NCBI RefSeq assembly: GCF_004297185.1
Contig: NZ_PGCL01000003.1
Span: 124,001 to 188,000 of the forward strand
From: Methanofollis fontis
Lineage (GTDB): Archaea; Halobacteriota; Methanomicrobia; Methanomicrobiales; Methanofollaceae
DNA: 64,000 nucleotides
Direction of reading: 5' to 3'
A model generated the notes under the pieces. That model did no database searches. It was given only the letters and a program-made list of their open reading frames with translations, and was not told the DNA's origin. Each line of letters begins with the position of its first letter. Within the stretch, counting starts at the first letter, position 1. Shown piece after piece: positions 63,574-64,000 of the stretch. A program made the translations under genes and the position numbers.

Positions 63574-64000
63574 ATGAGTGAAATTGTCAAGAATAGGTAC
63601 GAATTTGTGTTGTTGTTCGATGTCGAAAACGGAAATCCGAATGGCGATCCCGATATGGGGAATATGCCCAGGGTCGATCCGCAGACCGGTCATGGCATCG
63701 TCACCGATGTTTGCCTCAAGAGAAAGATCAGGGATTATGTTGACCTTGTAAAAGGCGGAGAAGCAGGTTACGATATCTACGTCAAGTCCGGTGTCGTCCT
63801 CAATGATCAGAACAAGAAAGCCTATGATTATCTTGGGATAAAACCAGACTCGAAGAAACCGAAGGATGACGAACTGACGAAGTTCATGTGCCAGAATTTC
63901 TTTGACATCCGGGCCTTCGGTGCTGTGATGACGACGGAGGTCAACTGTGGGCAGGTCAGAGGGCCTGTGCAGTTCGGTTTTGCCCGCAGTGCGGATCCGA
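63574..64000 (+). CDS. cas7c: Cas7c (Csd2), Cascade backbone subunit, 5' part
   Basis: The first 142 codons are inside the window. The sequence opens with [20 protein letters not shown], the hallmark of Cas7 in I-C, and includes [10 protein letters not shown]. It coats the crRNA spacer. ATG follows the cas8c stop by two bases and has AGGAGG (63561-63566). cas4, cas1, cas2 and the array would be expected beyond the window. Confidence 0.95.
   Translation, partial: MSEIVKNRYEFVLLFDVENGNPNGDPDMGNMPRVDPQTGHGIVTDVCLKRKIRDYVDLVKGGEAGYDIYVKSGVVLNDQNKKAYDYLGIKPDSKKPKDDELTKFMCQNFFDIRAFGAVMTTEVNCGQVRGPVQFGFARSADP

Overview
The window reads as a chromosome segment of a methanogenic archaeon of the order Methanomicrobiales (a Methanofollis/Methanoculleus-like organism is my best guess). 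The reasons are a Mmp10-type methanogenesis-marker radical SAM protein, a CimA-type citramalate synthase, an archaeal Trm-G10 tRNA methyltransferase, an ArcS-core (DUF5591) protein, archaeal TATA-box promoters with many near-leaderless starts, T-run terminators, and PAS/response-regulator kinases typical of this order. Most genes are GC-rich. The cas region at the right end is visibly more A/T-rich.

Layout. 0-4 kb: the start of a sodium/solute symporter with its small accessory peptide, then a branched-chain amino acid operon (cimA-ilvB-ilvN, minus strand). 4.4-9 kb: two DUF4013 membrane paralogues, purH, and a divergent PAPS-reductase-like PP-loop protein. 9-12.6 kb: a grpE-dnaK-dnaJ chaperone operon. 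12.5-16.4 kb: tRNA modification genes (ArcS core and Trm-G10, divergent), a protein of unknown function, a small ORF and an EVE/PUA-like protein. 16.4-21 kb: two tandem acyl-CoA synthetases, then mmp10. 21-24.2 kb: two divergent secreted surface proteins. 24.4-30.8 kb: a seven-gene membrane operon built on MoxR, DUF58, DUF4350 and DUF4129. 31-36.3 kb: a secreted protein, a GntP-type permease and a 1169-residue REC/PAS/PocR kinase. 36.4-37.1 kb: a transposase remnant abutting a decayed amino-acid-binding-protein gene.

37.2-44.7 kb: a glycerophosphodiesterase, then a sulfur-transfer/Fe-S operon (TusA-DsrE-IscS-like-IscU), a lipoprotein, PanE, DUF488, a MazF-like protein, an MFS exporter and an RRM protein. 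44.7-52.9 kb: a flavoprotein, DUF1294, an AI-2E family permease, a SPASM radical SAM enzyme, a VUT/YhhQ transporter, a second REC/PAS kinase, a YkgJ-type Cys protein and a helical repeat-like protein. 53-57.3 kb: a fasciclin lipoprotein, an ABC-class ATPase, a Cys-rich protein and a MarR-methyltransferase fusion with a palindromic operator. 57.3-58.8 kb has no confident gene. 58.8-64 kb: a type I-C CRISPR-Cas operon (cas3-cas5c-cas8c-cas7c), truncated by the window end. No CRISPR array, tRNA or rRNA was recognised.

The most interesting observation is the Fe-S operon. Its cysteine-desulfurase-fold protein keeps the persulfide cysteine but has lost the PLP lysine (Asp), the adjacent His (Asn) and the PLP-nitrogen Asp (Asn). 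It sits directly after TusA- and DsrE-like sulfur carriers and before an intact IscU. This suggests an Fe-S assembly route in which sulfur is not produced from cysteine by this protein.
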